A DNA stretch of 64,000 bases from Candidatus Koribacter versatilis Ellin345 (GTDB lineage: Bacteria > Acidobacteriota > Terriglobia > Terriglobales > Acidobacteriaceae): contig NC_008009.1 of the NCBI RefSeq assembly GCF_000014005.1, positions 4,154,001 to 4,218,000 on the forward strand, in the 5' to 3' direction. The notes beneath the pieces are model-generated. The model did not search any database and was not told where the DNA came from. It worked only from the letters and a program-made list of their open reading frames with translations. This document shows, piece by piece, positions 27,981-38,722 of the stretch. The position numbers were made by a program, and so were the translations under genes. Position 1 is the first letter of the stretch. Each line of letters starts with the position of its first letter.

Positions 27981-28955
27981 CTAGTGCTTGCGTCGGCCAC
28001 CTGGTACATGACCTTTAGGGTTTATCGCGTCACGATCTGGGATCAAGCTGGTGCTCAGCTCTTCGAGTTGCCGGTGCCAATCGAGTTGGTCCACGAAGTG
28101 CCGAGAGTCGCGCCAGCCCGCTTGGACCTTCACGAAGAGTTCGAGGAAAACCTTCGTGTTCAGGATCTTCTCCAACTCGCGCCGCGCATTCGTTCCAATG
28201 CGTTTCAAGGACTCGCCGCCGCGCCCGATGATGATTGCCTTCTGCCCGTCGCGCTCGACGAAAATGGCCGCTGCAATCTTGGTGAGGCTCCGCTTCTCTT
28301 CCCACTGCTCCACCATCACCGTCGTCGCATAGGGAACTTCCTGGTGCGCGCAGACCAGCACTTGTTCGCGGATGATCTCCGCCGCCAGGAAGCGCTCCGG
28401 CTGATCGGTGATCTGGTCGTCCGGAAAATAGTGCGGGCCGACGGGAAGGCTCTGCAGGACTTTCTTGCGCAGGATGTCGAGACCACTGCCCTTCGCCGCG
28501 GAGATCGGAATGATCTCTTTGAAGTCGTGCAGCGTCGAGAACTGCGTGATGATCTCCAGCAGCTTCGGCTTGGCGATGAGATCGATCTTGTTCAGCAGCA
28601 GCATCACCGGCTGGCCAGTCTTCTTCACCAGCGACAGCGTGTACTCGTCTTCCTTCTCGAACTTGTGGGTTACGTCGTGGATGTAGAGCAGCAGGTCGCA
28701 GCCTTCGAGGGCGTCATAAACTTCCTGCATCATGCGCTTGTTCAGCGTCTTGTCTGGCTTGTGAACACCAGGCGTATCGACGAGAACGATCTGCCCTTTC
28801 TTTGGCACCGTAACGATGCCCTGGATGCGATTGCGCGTGGTCTGCGGCTTGTGGGTAACGATGGCGATCTTCTCGCCCACGAGCGCATTCAGCAGCGTGC
28901 TCTTGCCTGCGTTCGGTCGGCCGATAATGGAGACAAATCCCGAGCGGAAGGGCAT
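27981..28955 (-). CDS. era: GTPase Era
   Basis: This 324-residue protein has the G1 GRPNAGKS (12-19), T-rich switch I (KPQTTRNRIQG), DTPG (60-63) and NKID (122-125) motifs, and a C-terminal KH domain with VIIGRGGESLKRIG-like GXXG loop (KAIIIGRGGE). Era binds 16S rRNA near the 3' end and promotes 30S assembly. Its ATG overlaps the stop of the CorC-family gene (TGATG), so it is the distal gene of the ybeY-corC-era unit. Confidence 0.96.
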   Translation of the reverse strand: MPFRSGFVSIIGRPNAGKSTLLNALVGEKIAIVTHKPQTTRNRIQGIVTVPKKGQIVLVDTPGVHKPDKTLNKRMMQEVYDALEGCDLLLYIHDVTHKFEKEDEYTLSLVKKTGQPVMLLLNKIDLIAKPKLLEIITQFSTLHDFKEIIPISAAKGSGLDILRKKVLQSLPVGPHYFPDDQITDQPERFLAAEIIREQVLVCAHQEVPYATTVMVEQWEEKRSLTKIAAAIFVERDGQKAIIIGRGGESLKRIGTNARRELEKILNTKVFLELFVKVQAGWRDSRHFVDQLDWHRQLEELSTSLIPDRDAINPKGHVPGGRRKH

Positions 28956-30223
28956 CAGGCTTGCACCTGGTCGGGGGTTTGGGTCGCCTCGCTGATGCGC
29001 AGCCGTTCGATGCGGCGATCGGTAGAAGCCAACACTTCAAATCGCAATCCGAGGTTCTCCACCACTTCTCCAGGCTGCGGGATGCGTCCCGCTATCTCGC
29101 TGACGAGGCCCGCAACGGTCGAGGATTCATGATCTTCATCCACACGTACACCAAATAGTTCGTTCAAACGGTCCACATCCATGCTTCCCGGCACAACATA
29201 AGTGTGCTCGCCTTCTTTCACAATGTCGGTTTCGTCCTCGTCGCGCAGTTCGCCGACGATCTCCTCAATCAAATCTTCAATCGTGACTAAGCCGGCGACG
29301 CTGCCGTATTCGTCGATCACCACGGCCATGCGGACGTTGTCCCGCTGCATCTCGCGCAGTAGCTCACTGCCGCGCTTCGTCTCTGGAACGAACATCAGTT
29401 CCTCGCGGACGAGGTCGCCAACTTTTCGTGTACGAGCATCGGTATCGGCAATCTGCAGCAAGTCGCGCGAGAAGACGATGCCCACAAGATTGTCGATCGA
29501 ACCGCGAAACACTGGAATCCGCGAATAGCCTTGGTCGCGCAGCGCATCGGTTAATTGTTCGAGGGTCCAGTCTGTCGGCACCGCGAAAATCCGCGGCCGC
29601 GGTGTCATCACCTCGCGCACCGTCTTATCGCCAAACTCAACCACCGACTGGATCAAATGGCGATCGCTCTCTTCGAGAATGCCCTCTTCCGTTCCGGCTT
29701 CAATCAGCGCATCCACGGCTTCCGAGGGATGCTCCGGCTCTTCTTCCGCGTTTTCCTTCGCCAGCGCCGCGACGGAGATGGTGAAGCCCAACATGATCGT
29801 CACCGGAATCGCGAGATAAATCATCAGGCGGAAGAGCCAAACAAAGTTCTTCGCCCACTCGCCGCGCGTCCGCGCAAAGAGCAGGTATGGCACCAGGCGG
29901 CTGCAGATCACGATGACGAACACAAGCACCAACGCGGCCTGCAAGAGCTCAAGTCCAGACCACGGATGCGAGAACACGGTGTACGCCATGAGGAACGCGA
30001 TCGTTCCCAGCAACATTTGCGGCAAGACGGCCATGGCCAGCGCCGCGCGCTGCGGATTGCGTCCCAACTTCGGCTCGATGTTGGACTCGAAGTAGTCGAT
30101 GTTCTCCTGGAACTCACGCGAGAGGAACTTGCCCGCTTCCTTGAAGACGCGGTCAACGTACGACACCAGCGTCAGCAGCGCCATGAGCAGCAGCAGGATC
30201 ACCACATGCCAGAAGGTGATCAT
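28955..30223 (-). CDS. CorC/HlyC family protein, CNNM-CBS-CorC
   Basis: The 422-residue protein has a long N-terminal membrane region (helices about 4-22, 65-85, 95-115, 130-155), a CBS pair (EVMTPRPRIFAV ... VVIDEYGSVAGLVTIEDLIEE) and a C-terminal CorC_HlyC domain. It lies in the conserved phoH-ybeY-corC-era neighbourhood, overlapping ybeY by four bases (ATGA) and era by one. The CNNM part is divergent compared with the paralogue at 24806-26173. Role: likely divalent-cation efflux or an envelope function. Confidence 0.88.
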   Translation of the reverse strand: MITFWHVVILLLLMALLTLVSYVDRVFKEAGKFLSREFQENIDYFESNIEPKLGRNPQRAALAMAVLPQMLLGTIAFLMAYTVFSHPWSGLELLQAALVLVFVIVICSRLVPYLLFARTRGEWAKNFVWLFRLMIYLAIPVTIMLGFTISVAALAKENAEEEPEHPSEAVDALIEAGTEEGILEESDRHLIQSVVEFGDKTVREVMTPRPRIFAVPTDWTLEQLTDALRDQGYSRIPVFRGSIDNLVGIVFSRDLLQIADTDARTRKVGDLVREELMFVPETKRGSELLREMQRDNVRMAVVIDEYGSVAGLVTIEDLIEEIVGELRDEDETDIVKEGEHTYVVPGSMDVDRLNELFGVRVDEDHESSTVAGLVSEIAGRIPQPGEVVENLGLRFEVLASTDRRIERLRISEATQTPDQVQA

Positions 30224-30678
30224 CGCTTCTTCCTCTTGGCGGCCTTCTTTGCCGGCTTCGTGGTGCGCTCGATTAATGAAGAGGGCAGCTTCAACTTGTC
30301 GCGCAGCTCGCTTTCGAGTGCTTCCATCTCGCCCTTATCACGTTCGTGATCGTGGCCGGCGAGATGCAACACGCCATGCAGAATCAGGATGCGCAGCTCT
30401 TCATCCAGCGAATGGCCGAGTTCGTAGGCGTATTCGCTGGCGATATCGGATGAGATGGCAATATCCCCGGCTTCGCCATCCACAATGGCCGGAAACGATA
30501 GGACGTCAGTAGCTTTATCCTTGCGGCGGAAGCGCCGGTTCAGGCCGCGTAGTTCGTCACTGGAAGTGACCAGGACTTGTACTTGTCCTCTCACTCCAGC
30601 GGCCTTACGCGCGCGGGTCAGGAACAATGACAGCGATTGCTCGCTCACGCCCGCCAGTTTTTTCTTCAGAATGATCAA
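30220..30678 (-). CDS. ybeY: Endoribonuclease YbeY (16S rRNA maturation)
   Basis: This 152-residue protein carries the zinc-binding HGVLHLAGHDH motif (His101, His105, His111), plus FRRKDKATDVLSFP upstream. YbeY is a single-strand endoribonuclease for 16S 3'-end processing and ribosome quality control. The best start is TTG at 30678; there is no clear ribosome site, and a GTG at 30648 is the alternative. A strong terminator hairpin ends 16 bases before this start. The Lys-rich C-terminal tail (KPAKKAAKRKKR) is longer than in E. coli. Confidence 0.92.
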   Translation of the reverse strand: MIILKKKLAGVSEQSLSLFLTRARKAAGVRGQVQVLVTSSDELRGLNRRFRRKDKATDVLSFPAIVDGEAGDIAISSDIASEYAYELGHSLDEELRILILHGVLHLAGHDHERDKGEMEALESELRDKLKLPSSLIERTTKPAKKAAKRKKR

Positions 30679-30694
30679 GTCGTTAAAAGTAAAA

Positions 30695-30718
30695 CGGGAG
30701 GGCGCAAAAGCCCTCCCG
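30695..30718 (-). terminator. Terminator or attenuator between phoH and ybeY
   Basis: On the minus strand a perfect 9-bp stem CGGGAGGGC/GCCCTCCCG with a 6-base loop is followed by GTTTTAC. It lies within the 56-base phoH-ybeY gap, immediately before ybeY. Confidence 0.8.
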
Positions 30719-30734
30719 CACTATGGTACCAAGT

Positions 30735-31814
30735 TTACTCGCTGATGGTGTCGGTTCCCTGCGGCGTAAGCGGCGGCATCACCGGCGCAATTTGCGACTG
30801 ATCGGCCTCTTTCCGCGGGTTTCCGTTGGAAATCGGCTTCGTCTCCAGCGCCAGATCAAGCTGCTCCGCGCTCGCCTTCTTCTTGTCGTCGTAGGCGCGG
30901 ATGATGCGCTGCACCAGGTGATGGCGCACGACGTCGCCGTCGTCGAAGTAAGTGAAGTTGATTCCTTCCACCTTCTTCAGGATCTCGCTCGCCTCCACCA
31001 AGCCACTGCGCGCGGCGTTGGGCAAGTCGATCTGGGTCACGTCGCCGGTGATCACCGCCTTGGAGTTGAAGCCCAGACGCGTCAGGAACATTTTCATCTG
31101 CTCGCTGGTCGTGTTCTGCGCTTCGTCGAGGATCACGAACGCGTCGTTCAGCGTACGGCCGCGCATAAAGGCGATGGGTGCAATCTCGATCACGTTCTTC
31201 TCGAGATAGCGGTCGATCTTCTCCGGATCGACCATGTCATAAAGCGCGTCGTACAGCGGACGAAGGTACGGATCCACTTTCTCCTGCAACGTTCCGGGCA
31301 GGAAGCCCAGGCGTTCGCCGGCTTCCACCGCGGGACGCGCCAGGACAATGCGGTTCACCCGCTTCGCCATCAGCGCCGAGATCGCCATCGCGACCGCGAG
31401 GTAGGTCTTGCCGGTTCCGGCTGGACCGATGCCGAACACCATGTCGTTCTTCTCAATGGCCTCGAGATAGCGCCGCTGGTTGATGCTCTTCGGCTGCACC
31501 GTGCGCTTGCCGAACGAACGCTGGCGTCCTGCTTCAGCCAGGCCACGAAGCGTAGCTGTCTGGTCGTGCGTGAGCACGCGGAGCATGTCGCCAAGGTCGC
31601 CGTTCTGGAAGACGTGTCCGCTGCGCTGCAGGTGTTCGAAGTCGCTGAACACTTTTTCGGCGCGGGTCACATTCTCCTGTTCGCCCTCAATCTGAATCGA
31701 ATCGGACCGGAGATCGATACGGACTTTCATGCCGGTCTCGAGTGTCCGGAGGTTCTCGTCACGCGTTCCAAAGAGCGTTTCGATGTTCGGGCTGATCTCG
31801 ATGTTCTTCTTCAT
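30735..31814 (-). CDS. PhoH family ATPase (YbeZ-like)
   Basis: The 359-residue protein has an N-terminal nucleic-acid-binding part (residues ~1-70), then the PhoH P-loop domain with GPAGTGKTYLA (Walker A, 130-140), LARPAVEAGE and FVILDEAQNTT (Walker B). PhoH/YbeZ proteins are RNA-associated ATPases that work with YbeY in rRNA processing, in keeping with the adjacent ybeY. It heads the phoH-ybeY-corC-era cluster, though a terminator separates it from ybeY. Confidence 0.93.
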   Translation of the reverse strand: MKKNIEISPNIETLFGTRDENLRTLETGMKVRIDLRSDSIQIEGEQENVTRAEKVFSDFEHLQRSGHVFQNGDLGDMLRVLTHDQTATLRGLAEAGRQRSFGKRTVQPKSINQRRYLEAIEKNDMVFGIGPAGTGKTYLAVAMAISALMAKRVNRIVLARPAVEAGERLGFLPGTLQEKVDPYLRPLYDALYDMVDPEKIDRYLEKNVIEIAPIAFMRGRTLNDAFVILDEAQNTTSEQMKMFLTRLGFNSKAVITGDVTQIDLPNAARSGLVEASEILKKVEGINFTYFDDGDVVRHHLVQRIIRAYDDKKKASAEQLDLALETKPISNGNPRKEADQSQIAPVMPPLTPQGTDTISE

Positions 31815-32183
31815 TGAGTCTGGGTTTAACCCTCCAAAATGTTACGGCAAATGGGCACGACGATGCGCACGCCCGATTTCTGGGCGCACAAGGCATTTCT
31901 GTTTTCGTTGGGAAGATCGAGCGGGATAGGAGCCGATCGAATCGCGAACAACGGGCTGGAATTGCCTCCGATGTTCGGGAGAGTATCCCGGCTGGTTCCG
32001 GGAGTCAACCGGTTCTTTGCGGCAGTTCCACCGAAAACACCCGGAATTCTGAGTACCACTCGTTACCTCATACCTAGAAGATTAGATGTCGGAATTCGGC
32101 AAAAGGAACTCGGTCTAGGTATTCGAGAAGGGAGAGTACGCGTGCCCAATGGAGGAAAGATGAAATCCGAGAGGTGAGCTGTT
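31815..32183. other. Divergent intergenic region, no supported gene
   Basis: About 370 bases upstream of phoH and of the exported protein at 32184. Open frames on both strands here lack ribosome sites and protein-like composition. It presumably carries the phoH promoter. Confidence 0.4.
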
Positions 32184-32885
32184 TTGAGGGTTGCGGTGTC
32201 TAATGTACTCAGGATGCGGCCGAAAAACACAGTCTTCCGGACGTCGCTGCTTTTGCTGTTTGCGCTCGTCTCTGCGCTTCCAATGGCTTCATCGGTACTG
32301 CCGACAACCCTGAAGGGCCTGACCACATCAGCGGAGCTGGTTGTGGTTGGCAAGGTCTCGCGTGTCCTTAAGGTTAAAGGCGTTTCGATTGCGGAGTTCG
32401 AGGTTTCGGAGACCCTCAAAGGCCAGCGCTACGAAAAGATCTACTATCTTGCGCAACCCAGTTGGACTTGCGACATCGCCGATGCGATCGTGGGCGAGAA
32501 GTCCCTCTTGTTTCTGGAACACTACGCGTTTCGTCCGCCGGTTGAGGTCGTCGAGGAGCCGAAAGCCGGCGTCGTAAGCCTCGATCGATTTTCCTCGGAG
32601 TTCGAAGAGCCTCGCGGGTTTCGAGAAGGCGTTATGGAACTGACCGGAAACACACCGTTCTTCGAGATTCACTGGTCTGGCCGCGGACGCATGCCGATTC
32701 GAACGGTCAACGGCCGCGAGTTAGCGACGTTGTGGGTAGGCGACGTTGCTTTGCCGAAGGACATTCACACCTTCGCAGGTCCCGAGCCGAAATACAGCTT
32801 CATCCGCTCAGTGGCGCTGGCGGAAATCGTCGAGTTCGTTCGGACGAATACAAAAGCGAGAATAGTCCTCAAGCTTCATCGATAG
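32184..32885 (+). CDS. Exported hypothetical protein
   Basis: Two starts are possible: TTG at 32184, preceded by a good GAGGTGA ribosome site, and ATG at 32214, which opens directly into a signal peptide (MRPKNTVFRTSLLLLFALVS). The 233-residue (or 223) protein has a beta-rich body: LTTSAELVVVGKVSRVLKVKGV, EFEVSETLKGQ, EKSLLFLEHYA. The VVGKV ... V.E.LKG...  LVFL pattern resembles OB-like exported domains common in soil bacteria, but no named family is certain. A degraded repeat copy follows the stop. Confidence 0.6.
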   Translation: MRVAVSNVLRMRPKNTVFRTSLLLLFALVSALPMASSVLPTTLKGLTTSAELVVVGKVSRVLKVKGVSIAEFEVSETLKGQRYEKIYYLAQPSWTCDIADAIVGEKSLLFLEHYAFRPPVEVVEEPKAGVVSLDRFSSEFEEPRGFREGVMELTGNTPFFEIHWSGRGRMPIRTVNGRELATLWVGDVALPKDIHTFAGPEPKYSFIRSVALAEIVEFVRTNTKARIVLKLHR

Positions 32886-32886
32886 C

Positions 32887-32945
32887 GATAGGGATGGTTC
32901 GACTGCGAACGCTGATCGTTGTCCGCGTTCTCCGCTCACCATGAC
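32887..32945 (-). repeat. Degraded GTCATCCTGAGC-type repeat, copy 2 (inverted)
   Basis: Read on the minus strand it runs GTCATGGTGAGCGGAG ... GCAGTCGAACCATCCCTATC, matching both ends of the family consensus, with a longer, decayed centre. Confidence 0.6.
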
Positions 32946-33230
32946 AGGAGTGGCTCCTAACTAATGAGTACCCCTCCCCCTCGGAAAAAATGCAAAATCT
33001 TGAAAATGCGCGACTTAGCCGTCACATGGCTCGCAAAATATTCCATCCAAAGCACTTATAGGCAAAATATTCAAAACATTGGAGTTGCCGGGTGGTTAGC
33101 GACTTGTCAAAGAGCGTAGTACTGCTCAGGGGCAATGCCCCACATGCGCAGGTTACGAATGTCTTGTCGCGATGTCTGTCCCACAAATCGGGAGGAGTGG
33201 GAACGGAGGTGGGAGAGCGGAAGGCGTAGC

Positions 33231-33266
33231 GATAGGGATGATTCGACTGGAATGTCGCTCCACAAT
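33231..33266 (-). repeat. Fragment of the GTCATCCTGAGC-type repeat (inverted)
   Basis: Only the CAGTCGAATCATCCCTATC end is clear. It adjoins the 3' end of the minus-strand membrane protein gene. The ~280 bases before it (32946-33230) show no gene. Confidence 0.4.
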
Positions 33267-33268
33267 GA

Positions 33269-33571
33269 TTATCGGGCGCCTATGAAGACGAACCCAGCGA
33301 CACCCAACGACACATAGAAAAACGACAGCACCATATACCTCCAATCTCTTCTACCAACCACGGCGGAGATGGAGACTGAGATGAGCAAGAGCAAGGAAGC
33401 TTCGAGCAGAACGGTACGGGAAAGAGATGAATGACGGCCGTGAAACTTGATAAACGCCCCAAACCAATTGACGGCTAATCCGCTGACGATAAGTATCCAG
33501 TAGATTGCGGGTCGTCCATCAAGGCGCCGCAACTCCACCGACGAAATCTCCCCACCCCCTCCGTTGCTCAT
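33269..33571 (-). CDS. Small membrane protein, function unknown
   Basis: I start it at the ATG 33571, which has GAAAGGA six bases upstream, rather than a far-upstream in-frame ATG. The 100-residue product has a short cytoplasmic head (MSNGGGGEISSVELRRLDGR) and three hydrophobic segments (about 24-42, 52-68, 77-97). No domain is recognised. It follows recQ on the same strand (gap 74). Confidence 0.55.
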   Translation of the reverse strand: MSNGGGGEISSVELRRLDGRPAIYWILIVSGLAVNWFGAFIKFHGRHSSLSRTVLLEASLLLLISVSISAVVGRRDWRYMVLSFFYVSLGVAGFVFIGAR

Positions 33572-33645
33572 CTTTTTCCTTTCTCGGAGTTTGAACATAT
33601 CAGGATCAGGTATTTTACCTTGGGCCCAACTGCTGCGCCCGTTGT

Positions 33646-35580
<1,935 letters not shown>

Positions 35581-35670
35581 GGCTTGGGTCTGAAGCTTTC
35601 CTAGCGTACCTCACCGGCCTGTGCAAGCCGTGGCCACGAGAATCACACGATGGTGAAATATCGGAATTTC

Positions 35671-35699
35671 TTGTCGGTTCAGGCGCTCGGGTCTAGACT
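35671..35699 (+). promoter_or_regulatory. Sigma70-like promoter
   Basis: TTGTCG (35671-35676), a 17-base spacer and TAGACT (35694-35699) precede the ATG at 35711 by only 11 bases. No ribosome site is visible, so a near-leaderless mRNA is implied. Confidence 0.4.
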
Positions 35700-35710
35700 T
35701 CGTTGCAGTT

Positions 35711-36235
35711 ATGAGCTTCCGCCAGCGCATCGAGCGTGTCGTGAGTTTTGGCTCACTCATACTCGTGTGCGTGTGGATCTTTCGTGCGCTTTACGGAATT
35801 GCAGTTGGGATCTACACCGGCCATGCGCGAGAGGTATTGATGCCATGGATCTGGATGCTGGTCGCGACTTGCGTAGGGGAGGTTCTGGGTTACCTCTACT
35901 TGAACTATTACCCATCCACATTTTCCGACCATCGCGCAATTGATGCGCCGCCGGAACCAGAACCACCCAAAGTCGAGCAGTTCGTTCTCAAGTTCAAGAA
36001 GATGGTCCAGGTCTTCTTCGTGATAACGGTCACGTTCATGATCGCGTTAAATGCGTTCGAGGACCTTACTGGAAAAATCGGCTGGCACGTCGCATTCGCG
36101 ATATGGGTGATCGTCTTGACCGGCTTTATGACTTGGCTGCTGATACTCGAACTCTACATTCGTTATGCCAGTTCCATTCTTAGTGAGCGCAATGTAACGC
36201 CCGTGCCGTTCACGCGACGCCGCGCTCGATCCTGA
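35711..36235 (+). CDS. Hypothetical multi-pass membrane protein
   Basis: The 174-residue protein has four predicted helices (about 12-34, 44-64, 98-118, 125-150) separated by a Pro/Glu-rich loop (PPEPEPPKVEQF), and a basic C-terminus (FTRRRARS). No known family is recognised. It lies divergently from recQ and upstream of another small membrane protein, with a gap of 32 bases, suggesting a two-gene unit. Confidence 0.6.
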   Translation: MSFRQRIERVVSFGSLILVCVWIFRALYGIAVGIYTGHAREVLMPWIWMLVATCVGEVLGYLYLNYYPSTFSDHRAIDAPPEPEPPKVEQFVLKFKKMVQVFFVITVTFMIALNAFEDLTGKIGWHVAFAIWVIVLTGFMTWLLILELYIRYASSILSERNVTPVPFTRRRARS

Positions 36236-36267
36236 ACTCCAGTTGATCTACAATCCCCACCCATCCG

Positions 36268-36675
36268 ATGCTTTCACATTCACCGACTTACGCGCGACTA
36301 CTTTGGAGCTCTTCCTTATTCTCAGCAGGGTTCCTGATCTGGATCGCGGAATCGGTCTCAGGCGAGTCGCAATCGGGCTTCAGTGTTTTAGCTTGGTGTG
36401 GGCTCGGGTGGGCGGTGTACTCGGTGACTGCAACCTACTACACGCGTCGTTGGGCCCTTCGCGCCGCCTTGTCAGCGGTCACTCCTGAAAACGCCCGCGA
36501 GAAGTGGTGGCTTGCCCAGGTCTTAGGTTTTTCCGGCTCGCTCTCAATCGTTCTCGGCGGTTTCGTGGCTCGGATCGGCTGCGCACCTCGGTGGTTCACG
36601 GCCGCCCTTTTCGTGATCGGTTGCGTTTTCTTACTCATTTGGAAGCCATCACCACCTCCGATTGTCGGGCAATAA
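36268..36675 (+). CDS. Hypothetical membrane protein
   Basis: The 135-residue protein is largely hydrophobic, with four likely helices (about 10-28, 37-55, 82-102, 108-127) and a Pro-rich C-terminus (KPSPPPIVGQ). No family is recognised. Its stop codon lies just before a terminator hairpin that serves the convergent cytochrome gene. Confidence 0.55.
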   Translation: MLSHSPTYARLLWSSSLFSAGFLIWIAESVSGESQSGFSVLAWCGLGWAVYSVTATYYTRRWALRAALSAVTPENAREKWWLAQVLGFSGSLSIVLGGFVARIGCAPRWFTAALFVIGCVFLLIWKPSPPPIVGQ

Positions 36676-36679
36676 AAAT

Positions 36680-36701
36680 GGGCGCGATCCCCGTCGCGCC
36701 C
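36680..36701 (-). terminator. Terminator of the di-haem oxidoreductase gene
   Basis: An 8-bp stem GGGCGCGA/TCGCGCCC with a 6-base loop, followed on the minus strand by ATTTTTATT, lies 26 bases beyond the stop at 36727. Confidence 0.75.
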
Positions 36702-36726
36702 ACACTCTCTACCCCTAGAGAGAAAC

Positions 36727-38286
36727 CTATTCTGGATCTCCCGGATCGTTGAACAGCACCGTCAGCTTAATGCTGCCGTGGCCAACTTGCGGGAAGTTCG
36801 GGTTGGTGCGATCGCCAGGATCGAGGGTTGAGGCGGTATCGTCCGGCGGGAAGAGCACCAGCGAGTTCAGGAAGGCCTGGATCGCCTGGGAGTCTTCGCG
36901 GCGCAGGCGGGCGTACGCGTTTCGCGAGTGTTGCGACTCCCCACCATGCCGCAGGATCACGTCGTCCAGGGTTATGCTGCGCCCATCGTGTCCGTACGGC
37001 GCAGTGCTTCCCACGCCCCACAGCGGACGCGTCATGAACGTCTTCTGCATCGTGCCGTCCCAGTTGCGTTCGTAGAACATCGGGCCGAGATCGTGGCGCT
37101 TAAAGTCGGTGAAGAGGTCCTTCACCACGAACGATCCGCCCGCGGGCTGCTTCAACGTTGGCTGGCCGGAACCGTCGTCGGTGACTTTGATCAGCGGCGT
37201 TGCGGTCGCGAACAAGCTGTTAAAGTTGCCGCGGGTGGGGTCGTACACCGTCTCCAGGTCCGCGACGCGACGGTCGTGATTGATGGTCAGGTTGGCGACG
37301 TGACACTGGGCGCAGCCGATGTCGTTAAAGATGCGCCGTCCCTCGCGGACTTGCGACGTTTGCTCGCCGTGTCCAGGCTTGAAGTAGTTGAGAAGATAGA
37401 ACTCGAGGTGGTCGACCAGCGCCGGGTCTACGTTTCCGTGTGCGGCATCGGGCGACGGAGGCGGAGTGATGGTGTCCTTCATGCCATCGAGCACCATGCC
37501 GGAGGGCGTCACCACCCGGGCGCCTGCGCTGGCCGCCGCTACGTCCGGATCGTAGGCATCGAGCATCCCCATTTCTTTCCGGAACGCACCGACAATGAAG
37601 GCACGCATCGAGAAATCGCTGCCTTCGGCGGAGAATGGCTTCACGCGCAGGTCCGGGTCAACACCGGATACCTTCGACGTATCGAACGAGCCGTTGGGAT
37701 TCGCAGTGATGGATCCGAAGCTGATGCCTTTGCTCACCAGCGCCTTGGTGATCGGGCGATGGTAGGTCTCGGCCTGGAGTTGGGCCACGGTGCGGATCAT
37801 CCGCAGGTCGCCGGTGATCTCGTCGCCGAGCATCTCGCGGAGGCCGAGGCCAAAGAGGTGTGGAGCGTCGCGGCTGTCGGGACGGGTGTTGACGTTGCCG
37901 CCTACGCCGGCAGAGCCGCGCGGGCGTCCATGGCAGAGCGCGCAACTGTCAGAGAGTCCTGCGCCGATAGCGTTATTGAGGCCGATATCGCCGACACCGT
38001 CGCTGTCGTTCGGGCCGGTACCCTCCAACCGGGTGAATTTGCGCTGGAAGAGCTGACGTCCGCGCCGGACCGACCGGAACGGATCGCGATTGATGATGAA
38101 GACCGACGAGTCTGGCGTATTCCAGTCGCCGCGTCCCGCGCCAACTTCTAGCGAGAGAGACTTATTAATGCCGGCCTTAGCGGTGCTGGTCGCCTGGGTG
38201 TTGTCCACAAGTTGCGCCCACGCAAGTCCGCTTGGTAAGGCCAGTCCTAGACCCACGATACGAAGGATTCTTTGCCATCCACACAT
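36727..38286 (-). CDS. Exported di-haem oxidoreductase (c-type cytochrome, DUF1111-like)
   Basis: The 519-residue protein has a signal peptide (residues 1-24, ending GLAWA) and two c-type haem motifs, CALCH (115-119) and CAQCH (325-329). The C-terminal MTRPLWGVGSTAPYGHDGRS ... LDDVILRHGGE segment matches the di-haem oxidoreductase (DHOR, MauG/cytochrome-peroxidase-related) superfamily. It would act in the periplasm as a peroxidase or thiol oxidoreductase-like enzyme; the substrate is unknown. CAGGAGG precedes the ATG. A small gene (38305-38538) ends 18 bases upstream on the same strand. Confidence 0.85.
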   Translation of the reverse strand: MCGWQRILRIVGLGLALPSGLAWAQLVDNTQATSTAKAGINKSLSLEVGAGRGDWNTPDSSVFIINRDPFRSVRRGRQLFQRKFTRLEGTGPNDSDGVGDIGLNNAIGAGLSDSCALCHGRPRGSAGVGGNVNTRPDSRDAPHLFGLGLREMLGDEITGDLRMIRTVAQLQAETYHRPITKALVSKGISFGSITANPNGSFDTSKVSGVDPDLRVKPFSAEGSDFSMRAFIVGAFRKEMGMLDAYDPDVAAASAGARVVTPSGMVLDGMKDTITPPPSPDAAHGNVDPALVDHLEFYLLNYFKPGHGEQTSQVREGRRIFNDIGCAQCHVANLTINHDRRVADLETVYDPTRGNFNSLFATATPLIKVTDDGSGQPTLKQPAGGSFVVKDLFTDFKRHDLGPMFYERNWDGTMQKTFMTRPLWGVGSTAPYGHDGRSITLDDVILRHGGESQHSRNAYARLRREDSQAIQAFLNSLVLFPPDDTASTLDPGDRTNPNFPQVGHGSIKLTVLFNDPGDPE

Positions 38287-38304
38287 GGCGGACCTCCTGA
38301 AGGT

Positions 38305-38538
38305 TTAACCAACAAATCCAGTACGGAGGAAGCGGCGCACTGATTCCCCAATCAGTGCCCGCCAACCCGCTGACTTCAACGGCACGGTTCCGGCTGCCCC
38401 AGACACGCCCCCGATCGAGTGCGACGGTTCGATAAGCTTCACAACTTCCGTTTCCGCTTCGGTTCGTTCCGTCCACACCCGGGTCCCCTTCGAGTGCGTC
38501 ATGACCAGTACCCGGTCCGTTTGGATCGTGATTCGCAT
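38305..38538 (-). CDS. Small hypothetical protein upstream of the di-haem oxidoreductase
   Basis: The 77-residue product (MRITIQTDRVLVMTHSKGTR ... VWTERTEAETEVVKLIEPSH) resembles, from memory, a family of small acidobacterial proteins with a MKI.I.TERVL... start followed by a CxxC site and a helix. Here the expected cysteines are replaced (VWTERTEAE), so it could be a diverged, non-metal form. The start is uncertain: an in-frame ATG at 38583 would add 15 residues, and neither has a strong ribosome site. It ends 18 bases before the cytochrome gene start, so co-transcription is likely. Confidence 0.45.
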   Translation of the reverse strand: MRITIQTDRVLVMTHSKGTRVWTERTEAETEVVKLIEPSHSIGGVSGAAGTVPLKSAGWRALIGESVRRFLRTGFVG

Positions 38539-38722
38539 TTTTTTGCCGAATCGCCATCGCTCGCTGCTGAAGCCGTTCAACATTGCCGCAGAAGATGGCC
38601 TAATCGGGTGAGACCTGCAACAGATCTGCAGCTGACTTTGTAAGCTGCTGCTGCAATTGGAGTTAGAGAGCCGTCTGAATTCCGTGCTAAAATCCCCGGC
38701 TACCTGTCGAGGATGGCGGGTT

